In this document: piece by piece, positions 9,476 through 20,800 of the stretch
How the letters are laid out: each line of letters starts with the position of its first letter
Numbering within the stretch: the stretch's first letter is position 1
Assembly: GCA_963681505.1 (NCBI GenBank)
Contig: OY811993.1
Location: forward strand, 4,016,489-4,080,488
Length of the DNA stretch: 64,000 bases
Source of the DNA: Eunapius fragilis
Taxonomy: Eukaryota; Porifera; Demospongiae; Spongillida; Spongillidae
Direction: 5' to 3'
Made by a program: the position numbers and the translations under genes
Notes under the pieces: model-generated
What the model saw: only the letters and a program-made list of their open reading frames with translations
Told to the model about the DNA's origin: nothing
Database searches by the model: none

Positions 9476-10477
9476 CCCTGACGCAGGTGTTGAGAAGAAC
9501 AACGATGACTCCAAATGAAACTATTTCTCGAGCAATCACTGAGATTCTCCTGGAGATATAATGATGGCTGAGCACAGGCTCGAGTTACTGCAGCAATAGG
9601 CCAGAGACCAGAAGCAGTACAACAAATATGACGCAGCGTATTGGCATCACGGAGGAATTCGGGCAACCAGATCCCAATTGCGAGAATTTTTTAATTAAAA
9701 CGTGTTGCATTTCAATTTCCAAACTCAGCAAACATCCTATACAGCCAGCCGTAAGCCAGCTGCTTATTAGTATATGAGAAAAAAGTTACATGCATAAACA
9801 CACATGCACAACACACCCTTCTCCATGCACACACACATGCATGAACCAATACACATGCATTAACTCTTGCAGCTGATCTACATGACCTCATTATTTTATT
9901 GCAACATGACATGAGAGCACATTCTTCAACAATTGTACACAGGCCCATAGAGCATTACTTCTGAATGGATTGGATCCCAGTACATGTTTACTGAAGGAAT
10001 ATATGCACGACGCACAGTTTATCCATTGAATAATACAACCACCGTCCTATTCAACTATCGGACAATGATCAATATGTGCATAGAAGACTTTGTGCATATA
10101 TCAATTTGTGCTTGAACAATGTACGCATTGATTACTCTTTGCTAATGATGGGACGGGTGTTCTCGCCATTTAGAGTTCGCTCTTACAGATGGTGCATTCT
10201 GCTTGAAGCTCTTAACTTTATGAATAAGCGCTGCTTTCAAGTCCTTCTGGAATGACCTGTCATGTATTAGAGATTCGCAAAACCTAAGGCTGAATTTTCT
10301 TGTACCTCTATGTAAAAATTAAATCTCTTTTAAAAAAAAAATGATTATTTTAAATTGATATCATCAAAAAAATAGGATGCATATCCTCTAATTCAAAAGA
10401 TTTCAATTCTAATTCAAAAGATATCAAATCAAAATTAGAGGATATGCATCCTATTTTTGAATCTGGTTTAGAACCGG
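9476..10477 (+). repeat. Tandem ~1 kb duplication, unit 1 (interrupted by Ginger)
   Basis: Matches 15411-16340 over most of its length. Its 5' part reads GVEKNNDDSK after an acceptor-like GCAG, then FSSNHxDSPGDIMMAEHRLELL with stops and shifts, and QKQYNKYDAAYW; it looks like the next exon of the unassigned gene at 7960-9437. Homology to unit 2 runs to CTGGTTTAGAA at 10473, resumes at 15354 beyond the Ginger element, and ends near 15410. Confidence 0.7.
10368..10458. repeat. 26-bp-arm inverted repeat
   Basis: Bases 10368-10393 and 10433-10458 are perfect reverse complements (core TAGGATGCATATCCTC) around a 39-bp spacer containing the duplicated string AATTCAAAAGAT. It sits 20 bp outside the left end of the Ginger element and is absent from the equivalent place in unit 2, so it may be a separate small insertion. 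Confidence 0.75.
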
Positions 10478-10494
10478 TGTCATAGCGGATTTTG

Positions 10495-10665
10495 TCCCCC
10501 GCAAAAAGTGTCCCCCCGGACACAATCCGCTAGCGGATTCTGTCCGGGGGGACACAACCCGCTAGCGGTCTCTGTCCGGGGGGACACAATCCGCTAGCGG
10601 ATTCTGTCCGGGGGGATATGTTCTGCTAGCGGATTCTGTCCATCCTCCGCAGAATGTGCCCCCCC
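10495..10665. repeat. Ginger left subterminal tandem palindromic repeats
   Basis: Four to five head-to-tail units of about 35 bp. Each is built from GGGGGGACACAATCCGCTAG and its near-palindromic centre CCGCTAGCGG, flanked by TCTGTCC, and followed by a poly-C run. Subterminal repeats of this kind commonly serve as transposase binding sites (family knowledge, not shown here). Confidence 0.8.
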
Positions 10666-10779
10666 CCCCCCAACAATAAATCCATTGCGTTTGATTAGCG
10701 AGTGTGTAGGCATGCAGCTACGCTCGGATACATATTAAATTTACAAGAAAGGCTGGCAATCAAACAATAAATCAGTATC

Positions 10780-11865
10780 TCAGTTACACACACAGGAAGA
10801 GCAACACCATTTGTCATCAGTGTTGGGAAGTGTGAGAATACCAACACATTTGATATGGAACCATTTGTGACAGATGTCACATTGCACCATGTCTCCGTAA
10901 GTGTCAGGCATCAGACACGCACAATAAACATAAATAAATACCCTTGATGTTGACTTTCTTTGGCCTTTTGCTTCGGGTATCTAAGACAGGGAATGGTGTA
11001 AATATTTCTTCTCGAAGGCATTTAAGAAGGTGGCTTCTCATTTTGAGCTGATCGAACTCCAATAGAGATTTATTTTGCCCCATTGCTGCATGCAGTGCAA
11101 AAGCAATTGCAAACACCCCACAGTCACTTCCACCCCTCTGCTTTTGGGTGTACGGAAATTTCACAATTAAGTGACCTGAGTGTTCGCTACTGTCGATCTC
11201 GACTTGAATCAATGTCCTGTATATAAGACAGAGCTGGTGAGTAAGAGTTGAGCTTAATTCTCCCCTTCGTAATTTACTGTCATACACGACTACCTCATGG
11301 CTGAGGCTACTAGACGTCACCCAGTGATTTCCAGATACCAGATGAATTTGAATTGCTTCACATGTTGCAGGTGCAAACCCATCAATCTGTACCAGAAGAG
11401 TTGATTGCCAGCCATCAATGAGAGGGAATTGTTTTCGAGAATAGCTTGTGCAAGGAACATATGCTGATCAGAAAGCCAGTCTCCATTCTTAATAACTGCT
11501 TTCATGTCCCTAGTATAAGGGATTCTTGTCTCTCTGAACTGTGTGTGAGAAATGACAATACATTTAATGGTCATATAATTTATGTATATTGTTACACACC
11601 TGTGCACATATTTTCAATTCTTCTCTACCATTGATAATTTCTTCATCACGCTCACTAGTTTTAGGTTCATGTTTACCATTTGCACCTTCAATATGTTCTC
11701 TGTCACCTGCACTAGCATTATATCTTTCCCTGATATCTTTCTTATTTCCATTGGCATCTTCATCATCATCTACCACAATGACTTCGTCACCTTCACACTG
11801 CTCATTGGCACCACAATAACCATCTTTACTGGAACCTTTCATTGCCTTCACTAGTTCCAAAAACT
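10780..11865 (-). CDS. Ginger-encoded Ulp1-type cysteine protease with acidic SIM-like segment and PHD finger
   Basis: Read from right to left: an acidic exon (11607-11860) holds DEVIVVDDDEDANG, a hydrophobic core followed by acids as in SUMO-interaction motifs. The protease follows: GDWLSDQHMFLAQAILE, then after a one-base slip near 11432 KQFPLIDGWQSTLL, then GNHWVTSSSLSHEVVVYDS, QKQRGGSDCGVFAIAFA. This gives the His (NHWV), Asp (VYDS), Gln and Cys (SDCG) of a Ulp1/SENP-type protease. A C-terminal stretch in another frame (about 10780-10935) reads YCACLMPDTYGDMVQC, DICHKWFHIKCVG and KWCCSSCV, a C4HC3 PHD finger, with stop at 10780-10782. Known: Ulp1 enzymes process or remove ubiquitin-like modifiers; PHD fingers bind histone tails. 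The 11432 slip and the unclear Ulp1-PHD junction mean either short introns I misplaced or a recent break. Confidence 0.75.
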
Positions 11866-12464
11866 GAGGTATAATTTAAGTGCCAAGTGAGCGAAGATCA
11901 TTGTGATGATGCACAAACTCACCTCTGGGAATAAGACTTCATATACATATGCAAAGCCATATCCACGCAAATCATAAGCATCAGTAATAGTGCCCATGTA
12001 AGATAACAGATTTCCTTGCTATATTATAAAAGAAAAGGCATTCTTATTCATTATTCCACCCTTCACTTATTGCATATTATAACTAACCAATGATCTGGAA
12101 GGGTTTTGATTGGCTTGTAATCACATCCATGATGAAGTGCAGCTTTTTCATATTTTGTACCATGCCAATATATTCTGTGCAGCTCTGAACTTCTTGCACC
12201 ATGGATGATGGCTTTGAGCTCATACTATGGATGCATGAGATCGTGGTGTTATTTCTGGTTTCAATACACCTACTTACCTTCAATCTATTAATTTCATTCT
12301 TGAAATGACAGAACAGACTTTCATCTTCTGGGCTACATATAATAATAATTATTATGTAGTGCATTTAGTGTAACGTAGTTCTGTTCATTTATCCAGCTGT
12401 AACTATTTATATCATCGTGAAAACTATTACTAATATTTCTATGATTGTTCTCCTAACCTTGTCT

Positions 12465-12675
12465 AGAAATCATTTAGCTCAGGAGTAGGAGTGACTGTTT
12501 GAGCTGATTGTGGTGAAGAAGCTGGTACGGTGGACTGTGGCTGTTCAGGAGAGGGTGGTACAGTGGACTGTGGCTGCTCAGGAGAGGCTGGTAGAGAAGA
12601 TTGTGGCTGTTCAGGAGAGGCTGCCTCTGGTGGAACGGACTGTGGCTGTTGATGAGTATCACTTTTAACCAGCAT
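12465..12675 (-). other. Pro/Gln repeat exon of the Ginger protein
   Basis: The minus-strand frame carries four spaced copies of SPEQPQS (for example VPPSPEQPQSTVP) and ends PTPELNDF. It lies between the integrase C-terminal module and the protease part and is probably a flexible linker. Whether it ends the integrase protein (stop at 12463) or is spliced on to the protease exons cannot be decided by eye. The 12083-12364 frame further on is unrecognised. Confidence 0.55.
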
Positions 12676-12754
12676 ATAAGTAGAGCATCATCTAGCATTT
12701 AAAACTTTCTTGGATGGAACTCCTTCAGTCTGCAAACACTAACACATTTTTAAA

Positions 12755-14934
12755 ATACTTTCCCTGTACCAGGATTGTTCAATCGGTAGACACCTTTCCC
12801 CTGATACTCTTCCACAGCATATGGCCCTAAAAACCTCTTAACTAGTTTGTCTCCCTTTCGCTGATCTCTGTGACTATTGCGCAACATTACTAAGCAGCCA
12901 ACATCATATTCCTATAAAATGATATCATTATCAAGAACTTACAATAAAGGCAGACCTGCTTTACCTTTGGTTTTCCCTTCTTCTTATCATAGTCGGCTTT
13001 CATACGTATCTGTGCTGAGGAAATATTCTGTTCGGCATCTGAAAAAAATTGTTCTCTGAGGGAACACATGTTTTTGAAAACTTCTTCAATGTAATTCTCA
13101 TCAAACGGTTCAGTTTCACAGTGTTGCAGAAATTCTCTGTTCACTTCTATTGGAAGAACTGCTTTTCTGTTTCACAAGAAAAGGATTTTATGCAGCAGGT
13201 AATAATGAATATATATGTACCCATCCCATTACAAATAATGAAAGCATACATCAAATGAGGCATGTATGGAAATCTTGTCATATTATATAACAATGTACCT
13301 GCACATACAATAAGCTCCAAAACAAAAATCATTATCTGAGTAGCATTGAATGGTCTTATAAAAATATAATGAGTACTGTACCTGCCATACATCAGCTCAA
13401 ATGGAGTGTGCATTGTGGATTTCTGTTTAGAAGTTCTGCCCCCAACATGATTAAAAAGCAAAATAAACAGAAGTGGTCTATACTCTTTAAAAACTGCATT
13501 GACTTTACCTATAAGCAAAGAGAACAGGGTCTAAAAGATCATCCCAATCATTTTGCTTGTCGTTGCATAGCTTGATTAGGGATCGTTGCAGTGTTTGATT
13601 ATAACGTTCCACTAAACCATTAGTTTGAGGATGGTATGCTGTAGATATCCTGTGTTCAATTCCCGTTAATTGAAACAGTACTGCATTGACTCTGTTCACA
13701 AATTCACGTCCTTGATCTGATATGATAACATTGGTGCAACCATGCCTGTAAAGAAGTTACATGTTATGATATGCTTATATGCTTATAGCATTACATGGAA
13801 CAGTGTCCAGCAAAATCACCCTTATGATACTTTATCAGGACAAGCAAAAGAAAAGTAACGCTCGCATTGAAATGTATGGCTAATTAATTATAAATTCAGT
13901 GCCTAATAACTTTATGATGGATAGTCCAATTTAGGATGCGTAAGAACCATTTGATAGAAGCTCTTTGGAGTTCACGGAAAATGAAAAAAATTGAAAACTT
14001 GAAAAACTATCCAGAAGGGTGATTTTGCTGGCCACTTCCCATATGTAAACTGAATAATTCATATAAACTTGCCTGCATATAATCTTATACAGAAGCTCAG
14101 CAACTGTTCTTGCAGTCTTGTCATCTATAGGCTCAGCCTCAGGCCACTTAGAAAAGTAATCAACTAAGGTAATGATGTAACAATTGCCCCGTTCAGTTTT
14201 TGGGAGAGGACCAATCAGGTCAATTCCAACCTAAATTGATACATGCATGCATTAACTTAAGGTAGTCTTGATTGCAACTAACTTGATGCCAAACACTAGG
14301 TTGTATAGGTATGGGATGCATGCAGATGGGCTGCGGTCTCATAAACTTGGCACCATTGGTGCTTTGGCAAACATCGCACGTCTTAACGTACTCATCTACA
14401 TCTTTAATCTGCGTCTTCCAGAAGAACCTCGATGAAACCTTTTCTCTTGTTTTATCCCTTCCCAGGTGTCCACCTATATATAAAAAGCGCTATTATGAGT
14501 CAGTGTTAATCCTCGGACACTTTTCGGGCGCTTGGTTATCGACGTTGATGATCTATACCAACCGTTTACACGCGTGCGTAAAAACCAAGACTAATGCAAA
14601 AAGCTGTAAACACTTGGTTTCGATCATGAAGCACTAATTCGATAACCGAGCCCGATGCGTACGTATACGTGCACTGCATGCAGTCATACTCACTTTCTTT
14701 GGACGAATGGCATGAATGAAGGATTCGTTCTATTTCTTCTACACCTCTAGGAACTTGAAGATATTCAATTTTTCCTTGTTCTTTATCTTTTTTGCGGTAC
14801 AGTACGCCGCTATCGACCGCATAGTCCACACACTTCCGTCGCAGAGCTCGCTTTTGATCCTTGTGATGCCATGCAGAGGGATAAGTACCATACTCCAGAA
14901 AGCTGAAAATGGCATCGTACTCTTCTTCATCCAT
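12755..14934 (-). CDS. Ginger transposase: H2C2 zinc module, DDE integrase core and GPY-type C-terminus
   Basis: The start MDEEEYDAIFSFLEYG at 14934 is supported by the open frame downstream. Exons, all minus: 14700-14934 (ends HSCHSSKE before GTGAGT); about 14290-14478 (GGHLGRDKTRE and CDVCQ, completing the H2C2 zinc site); about 14075-14231 (VGIDLIGPLP, LVDYFSKWPEAEP: first Asp); 13508-13748 (NVIISDQGREF second Asp; STAYHPQTNGLVERYNQ Glu); about 13385-13442 (QKSTMHTPFELMYGR); about 12965-13165 (AVLPIEVNREF to MKADYDKKKGKPK); about 12755-12915 (GCLVMLRNSHRDQRKGDK, FLGPYAVEEY: GPY-like). No stop interrupts these exons. It should cut and join the element's TGT...ACA ends in the nucleus. The intron at 13749-14074 carries a MITE. 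Confidence 0.85.
13796..14041. mobile_element. TA-type MITE copy 2, inside a Ginger intron
   Basis: 246 bp, ends TGGAACAGTGTCCAGC and GCTGGCCACTTCCCA; over most of its length nearly identical to 6984-7235. The right flank is TA; the left is CA (mutated). It lies between the exons carrying the first and second catalytic Asp, so splicing would remove it. Confidence 0.85.
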
Positions 14935-15031
14935 AATGCTGCAGCTGACTATTACTGAAAGCTAATAATAGCTAATAGCAGCTGCAAAGCGCACCATGCA
15001 CGTGCAACTTAGAAGGGCGGAGGGGACAATA

Positions 15032-15349
15032 TTCAGGGCTGCAGCCAGGACGTCTGGCGGGAAGGTAGATTGATAGCATTTAGGGACTGAAGGGGGGGGA
15101 AGGGGGAGGGGGAGGGTGTGTCCTTTCTGGCTCGATGCAAAAAGCGGGCGGGGCTTATAGGACCTGACACCAACAAAAAAAAAAAACGGGCGGCAAGCAT
15201 CGGTTGGGGTGGGGTGGGGGGGTGGGGGGACAATATCTGCGGAAGGGGGACAATATCTGCTAGCGGATTATGTCCGTGGGGGACAATTTCCGCTAGCCGA
15301 TTATGTCCGGGGGGACAAAATCTGCGGGGGGACAGAATCTGCTCCGACA
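15032..15349. repeat. Ginger right subterminal repeats
   Basis: Bases 15225-15345 repeat GGGGGACAATATCTGC / TAGCGGATTATGTCC units in inverted sense to the left end. The 15032-15225 part is a C/G-rich sequence without a clear gene. Confidence 0.75.
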
Positions 15350-15410
15350 CCGCCTATATGTGTCCAAAAATGAATAGGTAAACATTAGTTCTAAATATAA
15401 CTCTTTTCCG

Positions 15411-16405
15411 TGATGTTAAGAAGCATAATGATGACTCCAATTCAAACGCAACTATTTCTCGAGCAATCGCTGGGATTCTCCTGGAGATATCATGATGGCT
15501 GAGCACATGCACGAGTTACAGCAGCAATATGCCTGAGACCAGAGGCAGTACATCAAACATAACGCAGCGTATTGACATCAAGGAGGAATTCAGGCAACTA
15601 GATCCCGATTACGAGAATCTTTAAATTAAAAAGTACTGCATTTCAATTTCCAAACTCAGCAAGCATGCTATACAACCAGTAAGCCAGCCGCTTTTACCGG
15701 TGTATGAGAAAATAGTTACATGCATAAACACACATACACACACAACATACCCTTCTACAATGGCCCTGAAGGTCGAATTGAAAAACATAGAACGACCCGC
15801 AGTTTTTCCTTTCAACTATTTAGCAACCGTCCTATTCAGATATCGGACAATGGTCAATATTAAGACTTTGTGCATTGATCGATCAATTTGTGCTTGAACA
15901 ATTAGCGCATTGATGAATTTTTGCTGATGATGCGATGGGTTTATCGTTCGCTCTTACAGATGGTGCATTCTGCTTGAAGAAATGGACCTTATGACTAAGC
16001 GCTACTTTCAAATCCTTCTGGAATGACCTGTATGTATTAGAGATTCGCGAAACAAAGGACTGAATTTTCTTGTGCCTGTATGTAAAATTTTATTTCAAAA
16101 GGTTATCCACTATTGGTGGAGACATTTGGTGCATGGGGAAAAACTGCAGGCCAGTTTTTTTTGGACAACTTGCTGTACGACTTGTGGCACAAGGCAATTC
16201 AACAAAGGCTACCACGCTAAATTCCATTTATAGCAGGCTTAGCCTCCTATCAATGCCCGTGCTTTTATTGCAAGGACAATGGACCTGCTTGAGGGTTAGG
16301 GTAGATTTGTATCTTCTTTATGACTCTGGTTTAGAAACACCTATGTGTCCAAAAAGGAATTGGAAAACATCAGTTCTAAATTGAAAAGGTATAAATCTTT
16401 TTCCG
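15411..16405 (+). repeat. Tandem ~1 kb duplication, unit 2 (holds the empty Ginger site)
   Basis: Homologous to 9476-10477 plus 15354-15410. The exon-like part (about 15411-15620) has more frame changes than unit 1 (KHNDDSN, then DSPGDIMMAEH in another frame). Bases 16337-16340 (ACAC) occupy the position of the Ginger target duplication in unit 1. Confidence 0.7.
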
Positions 16406-17039
16406 CCTCGTTCCTGTGGACAGTGAAAGCTGGACTTCTGCTGACACTGTTTAGTATCACACGGGATGATGGTTTAGGAGTGTTAAGTGTCCTTACGAAA
16501 TATTTAACGAAGCACGATATAATAGCATACTTTAAAAGATTCGGCGTAACGTCTTTCTGAGCTACCACGGAGACATCCTCGATGGGCCATCCTTTCCACA
16601 GTACAAGAAATTCTCTTTGAGCACCCTAGTACAGAATAATAATGCATGGATTTTTCATTACAATTATGCCTACTGCTCGCCAACGTGTGACGAATGAGGG
16701 ATTATTAAAGTCCCTCACTCTGCCCCTTAATTCCGGCGTTGCATATCGAGATGAGGTATCAAGATGTACCAACGGACCGTTAACTTACGCAGTCGTAGTT
16801 ACATACAAGCCAAGCGCACGTTCGTCTATTCAGTACGCCAACGAAAAATATATTCAAACGTATTGAATCAAGGACAACTTACGAGCATTTAGAAAACGAC
16901 ACATTAATTCCTCTCACTCACACACGCACATGCAAGCACTTGTTATATAATTTGCACTAAGGACGCGCCCGTCCATTGGCATGTTATTAGTCATTATTGT
17001 AAAAATCATTACGAAAAGTAAGATTATTACGCAATAGCA
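16406..17039. other. Gene-free stretch
   Basis: Frames up to about 75 codons, none recognised. 16910-16930 holds a short AC-rich run. Confidence 0.4.
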
Positions 17040-17046
17040 AAAGTAA

Positions 17047-17722
17047 TTAATTTGTTGTTGCTAGCATTGACTTATTTCTTTTGAAGCATCCATGCATTGT
17101 GCTCAGCATAATTGATGCCTCCAGCCGTTGGGGAAGTACATGAAGGTTCCATCGCTGTCGCTCCTGGATCAAAATGGCTCTTGAAAACACTCCGCTCTCT
17201 GATGGAGCGGATGACGCTGTAATAGCCAGGTACATTCGAGCAAGCTTTGCAATAGTGGGAAATTGTGTGTTGTGCATTTTACACCATTCCAGGCGATCTA
17301 ATTAGGCCATGACATCTACTGATCTGTTCTCCATGAGTCGAAGCCAAGCATCATATTCCTAGCTGTGTTACTTGTGAAGAACTACTACACACATGCACAT
17401 GGTTGTTCATCCTTGTAATGCCGTTCAATGTGTCTAGACAAATTAAAGTGCAGTGTTCCCTTGAGAACGGCCTGTGGCAGTAATGACACCCCGCTTTATC
17501 TGCGTAGGCCTACTCCTTTGATGTATATGGGCCTTGAAATGACCGAAAAATAAAAGAAAATAAAAGAAAATTTTATTGTAACGTAACACAATAAAATTAA
17601 TGATTGACATTTATAAACTATAATATCTACTAATTTGGCCTGCCAGGCCAACCTGTCAGGCCGGACTGGCAGGCCGGCCGGCCGGCCTCAGGCCAGACCC
17701 CTAGCCGGCCTACGGCAGCCCT
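17047..17722 (-). pseudogene. Internally deleted hAT element: BED finger joined to dimerisation domain
   Basis: The minus-strand start near 17722 has a CAGGGCTGCCG terminus followed by GC-rich subterminal GGCCGGCC blocks. About 17400-17480 encodes GCHYCHRPFS and, after a one-base shift, NLSRHIERHYKDE, together a BED-type C2H2 finger. Directly after, 17047-17360 reads EYDAWLRL, LEWCKMHNTQFPTIAKLA, ASSAPSE and ILIQERQRWN, the hAT C-terminus. The catalytic core is deleted. The distal terminus is not recognisable. Confidence 0.7.
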
Positions 17723-17816
17723 GCATGCACCACTAGGATCCCAGGAATAGCTGACTACGGCCAACAGTTCTATCAACTGTGATTTGGAGCAGTGGAATTA
17801 ACACACACACACTTAA
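17723..17816. other. 3' flank of receptor gene A with short AC array
   Basis: The string TAGGATCCCA...CAACAGTT.TATCAACTGT followed by ACACACAC is shared with 26660-26760 and 62780-62880, marking the conserved downstream flank of the receptor family. No polyadenylation signal is unambiguous. Confidence 0.6.
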
Positions 17817-20800
17817 TTAATAAATATATGTCTTCTGGAGGTCTATGTACATGTTCTCTCCTGCTTCCAGAGGTGCACCAAGGGTCCCTGATTGGGGGTG
17901 GGTGAGGTTGGCTTCATCTGGAATATGAAGGAGAAACTCAGATGCCTGACACAGCTGCTTGTAAAGCTCGTGAAATGCTGGTCTTGAATGTGTTACAGGG
18001 TTCCTGAGTACATGGTGAAAGGATACATAATGGATAAATATGAATATGGCATAGGGCTAAAGATTATAAACATCACTGATGTAATCTTTGCATAACTGCA
18101 ATATTATTAACATCAGTATTCTGCAAAAGATTATTGAATCATGACATAATGTATTGCTCTCTAAATGCAATGATACATGTCTGCTGAATTTTTTAACGAT
18201 AAATATGAAACTGTGAGATCTATTACATAATACAAATGAAGAAGGATGAACAATGTATCATTTCATTATGATACCTGTTTCAGTCAAGGAAACATACCAG
18301 CATTGGATCATCAACTGGTAGACCAGAAGTGGACATCCAGGGGGAGGAGGGAGTCTGTACCCTGAATCAATTCTTTTAACCACCTTAAACGGAACAAGCA
18401 CTTCTAGATGTATGTTGATGAAAAAAATGGATCATTAATTTTTACCTCTGAGTTACCAATTCCTTCAAACGGCTTGGTCCCCATGCTCCATATCTCATAC
18501 AGCAGACATCCATAGCTCCATACATCACTGGCAGTGGAGTACTTCTTGAAGTGGATAGCCTCAGGGGCTGTCCACTTGACTGGAATCATTCCCCCATGGG
18601 AAACGTAGTATGTGTCATCAGCCAGGTCACGTGACAGTCCAAAGTCAGCAATCTATGGGTTAAAAGTTAAGACCAACCATTTCTACCATGAAGAATACCT
18701 TGCATATGCAGTCCTGTGTAACAAGTATGTTCCTTGCAGCAAGGTCACGATGGACAAAGGACTTATTAGAGAGATACTTCATCCCAGCAGCTGTCTGCTT
18801 GGAGTATGTCAGCAGGCTTGAGTACAGGTCTTGGTGGACCAGCTGACCAGGGCTGAACATTGAATAGTTAATTAATTCATAATGATGCTGTATGTGGCAA
18901 ACATACTCTGGCTTCAAAGTATTCAGATGTGTCCTCAGGTCATTTTTCTGTGCCAGTTCGATTACCAGCATGACCTGTGGATTATGATAATGTACTAGTA
19001 TGTTCACATAATAAGATCACCTACTGGTTCTCCATCAGTGACAACACCATAGAGCTGAATAACATTAGGATGTCTGAACTGGGCCATGACGGCTGCCTCC
19101 TGTAGAAACTTGACCTTTGCATCTGGCTGGGTAACTGTTGGGTTGAGTGTCTTGACAGCAACCTCACACCTTCCTTTGGATCCATTCCATATTCCTATTT
19201 GGACCCCACCAAACTGACCACTTCCAAGTATCTTAGTTGTGCTATCCATGAATGGGTGATACATGATTTGCTATGGATGTGAGGGTATAATATATGTTTT
19301 CATACGTGATGCAGTTTCGTGGAATCTTCTTGATTCTTTGGTTCTCCAGTTGAATATACAATTCTTCCTCATGTGATGCAGGCATGTAGTATGGGTTCTC
19401 ATCTTCTGTCATGGATTCAGGATTATGTTCAAATACCTAAGGGTATGCATAAGATTGGCAATGAGCGGTGGCTATGCTAATCAGGAGATGTTTATTAAAG
19501 CTTGCAAAAAGGTCATTTAAAATATACAATGAAGTGGATATCAAGATGGCTCTCACATGCCTGTTGTATCTGGTTAAAGTTGGTGCATGCTTTGCACACT
19601 GTATTTTGAGCAGGCAGTTCGGGATAAGTAACCGCTTCACTTAAACTAATAATAACAATAATGAGTATGTGATCATGGCAGCAATTCGATAAGGGACCTA
19701 GCACATATTTTTTCAAGTTTTCAAATTATTTCATTTTCTATGAGACACCTACTTGTGTACTAGAAATTAGTCTGTCCATTTTTGAGTTACAATGATCTGA
19801 ATTTGTAATTATGCATACATTGTGTACAACTCTTTTATAAATATGCACTAGGTTCCTTTTGGCTGCCATGATCCCATATATATATATGGTATAGTGATAA
19901 CACTTATATATTTAAATATATTTTGTGTGTGTATGTAAAGTATATTCACCTGCACATCAGCAGCAGTGTAGATATTATCCCCATTCCTTGGGACCTCATA
20001 TGTAATGGGCTGTGAAGAGATTCAGACTTAGTAAAGTTCTTTGCACTACTACTAAAATTATTGTAACGTCTTTTGTTCAGAATCTTATGACGTTTCATAA
20101 TTCTCACCTCATGCTGTGTATGAATACTTTGTGCACCAGACCTTTCTGGAATCTCATATGCAGCCTGAGCCTCACATGGTGTGTGGGTGAATTCATCATC
20201 TCTTACAGGCTCATAATTGGCAGAGGTATCAATATTGCTATTTCCAATGGTCAACATGACAGTGTTGGGGGAGTACATCACATTGTCTGCACAAAGAAAA
20301 CAAATATTTTTGGAATGCTAATGCTTTTGTTATCATTTACCTATAGCTGTATCTTGGCCTGTGGATATTATTAGTTTTTCTGCATGTCTCCTTCTCCATA
20401 GCACAATGCCAATAGTTGTAACTGTGGTCACTGCTAGGACCATGATGACAACAATGATGACACTAGCAACAATTGCTTGAGATGATTGTTCTTGTGCTGA
20501 AAATGTATGCATTATGACAGCAGCACTTGAAAATTATTTACACAGTACACAAATCAGGGCAATGGTGGGGGGGTGGGGGGGTAGGGGGCATTAATGCTGC
20601 ACTCTCTTGAAGCAATACCTGGAGCAGGTGTGGTAGTAGCTGCGAACGGTGTGGTAGCAGCTGCTAACATACAAGAAATTGGCATTAGGGAAATGTGTAC
20701 AATAACTTACCCATTACAATTTTGGAGGAGGTGGCTCCACCAACAGTAGACAGAGGACCAGAGGTGGAGATATCTGGAGCAGGTGTGGTAGTAGCTGCAA

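Larger units (their letters stand above)
10478..15349 (-). mobile_element. Ginger1-like DNA transposon, 4.87 kb, both termini present
   Basis: Left end TGTCATAGCGGATTTTGTCC and right end GGACAGAATCTGCTCCGACA are inverted repeats beginning TGTC and ending GACA. The flanks are CCGG (10474-10477) and CCGC (15350-15353), a one-mismatch 4-bp target duplication. The paralogous unit 2 supplies the empty site: TTAGAA-ACAC-CTATGTG at 16331-16347, against TTAGAA-CCGG on the left and CCGC-CTATATG on the right. The element encodes, on the minus strand, a Gypsy-type integrase with intact D-D-E, a GPY-like module, a Ulp1-type protease and a PHD finger, the combination reported for Ginger1. Subterminal GGGGGGACACAATCCGCTAG-type repeats occupy both ends. 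Confidence 0.85.

Noticed and set aside
10695-10880. 61-codon minus-strand frame starting MTSVTNGSISNVL
   Set aside because: It overlaps the PHD finger in another frame; only the PHD frame shows the zinc ligand pattern.
16345-16568. Overlapping frames on both strands next to duplication unit 2
   Set aside because: No domain, no splice-consistent neighbours and no counterpart kept open in unit 1.
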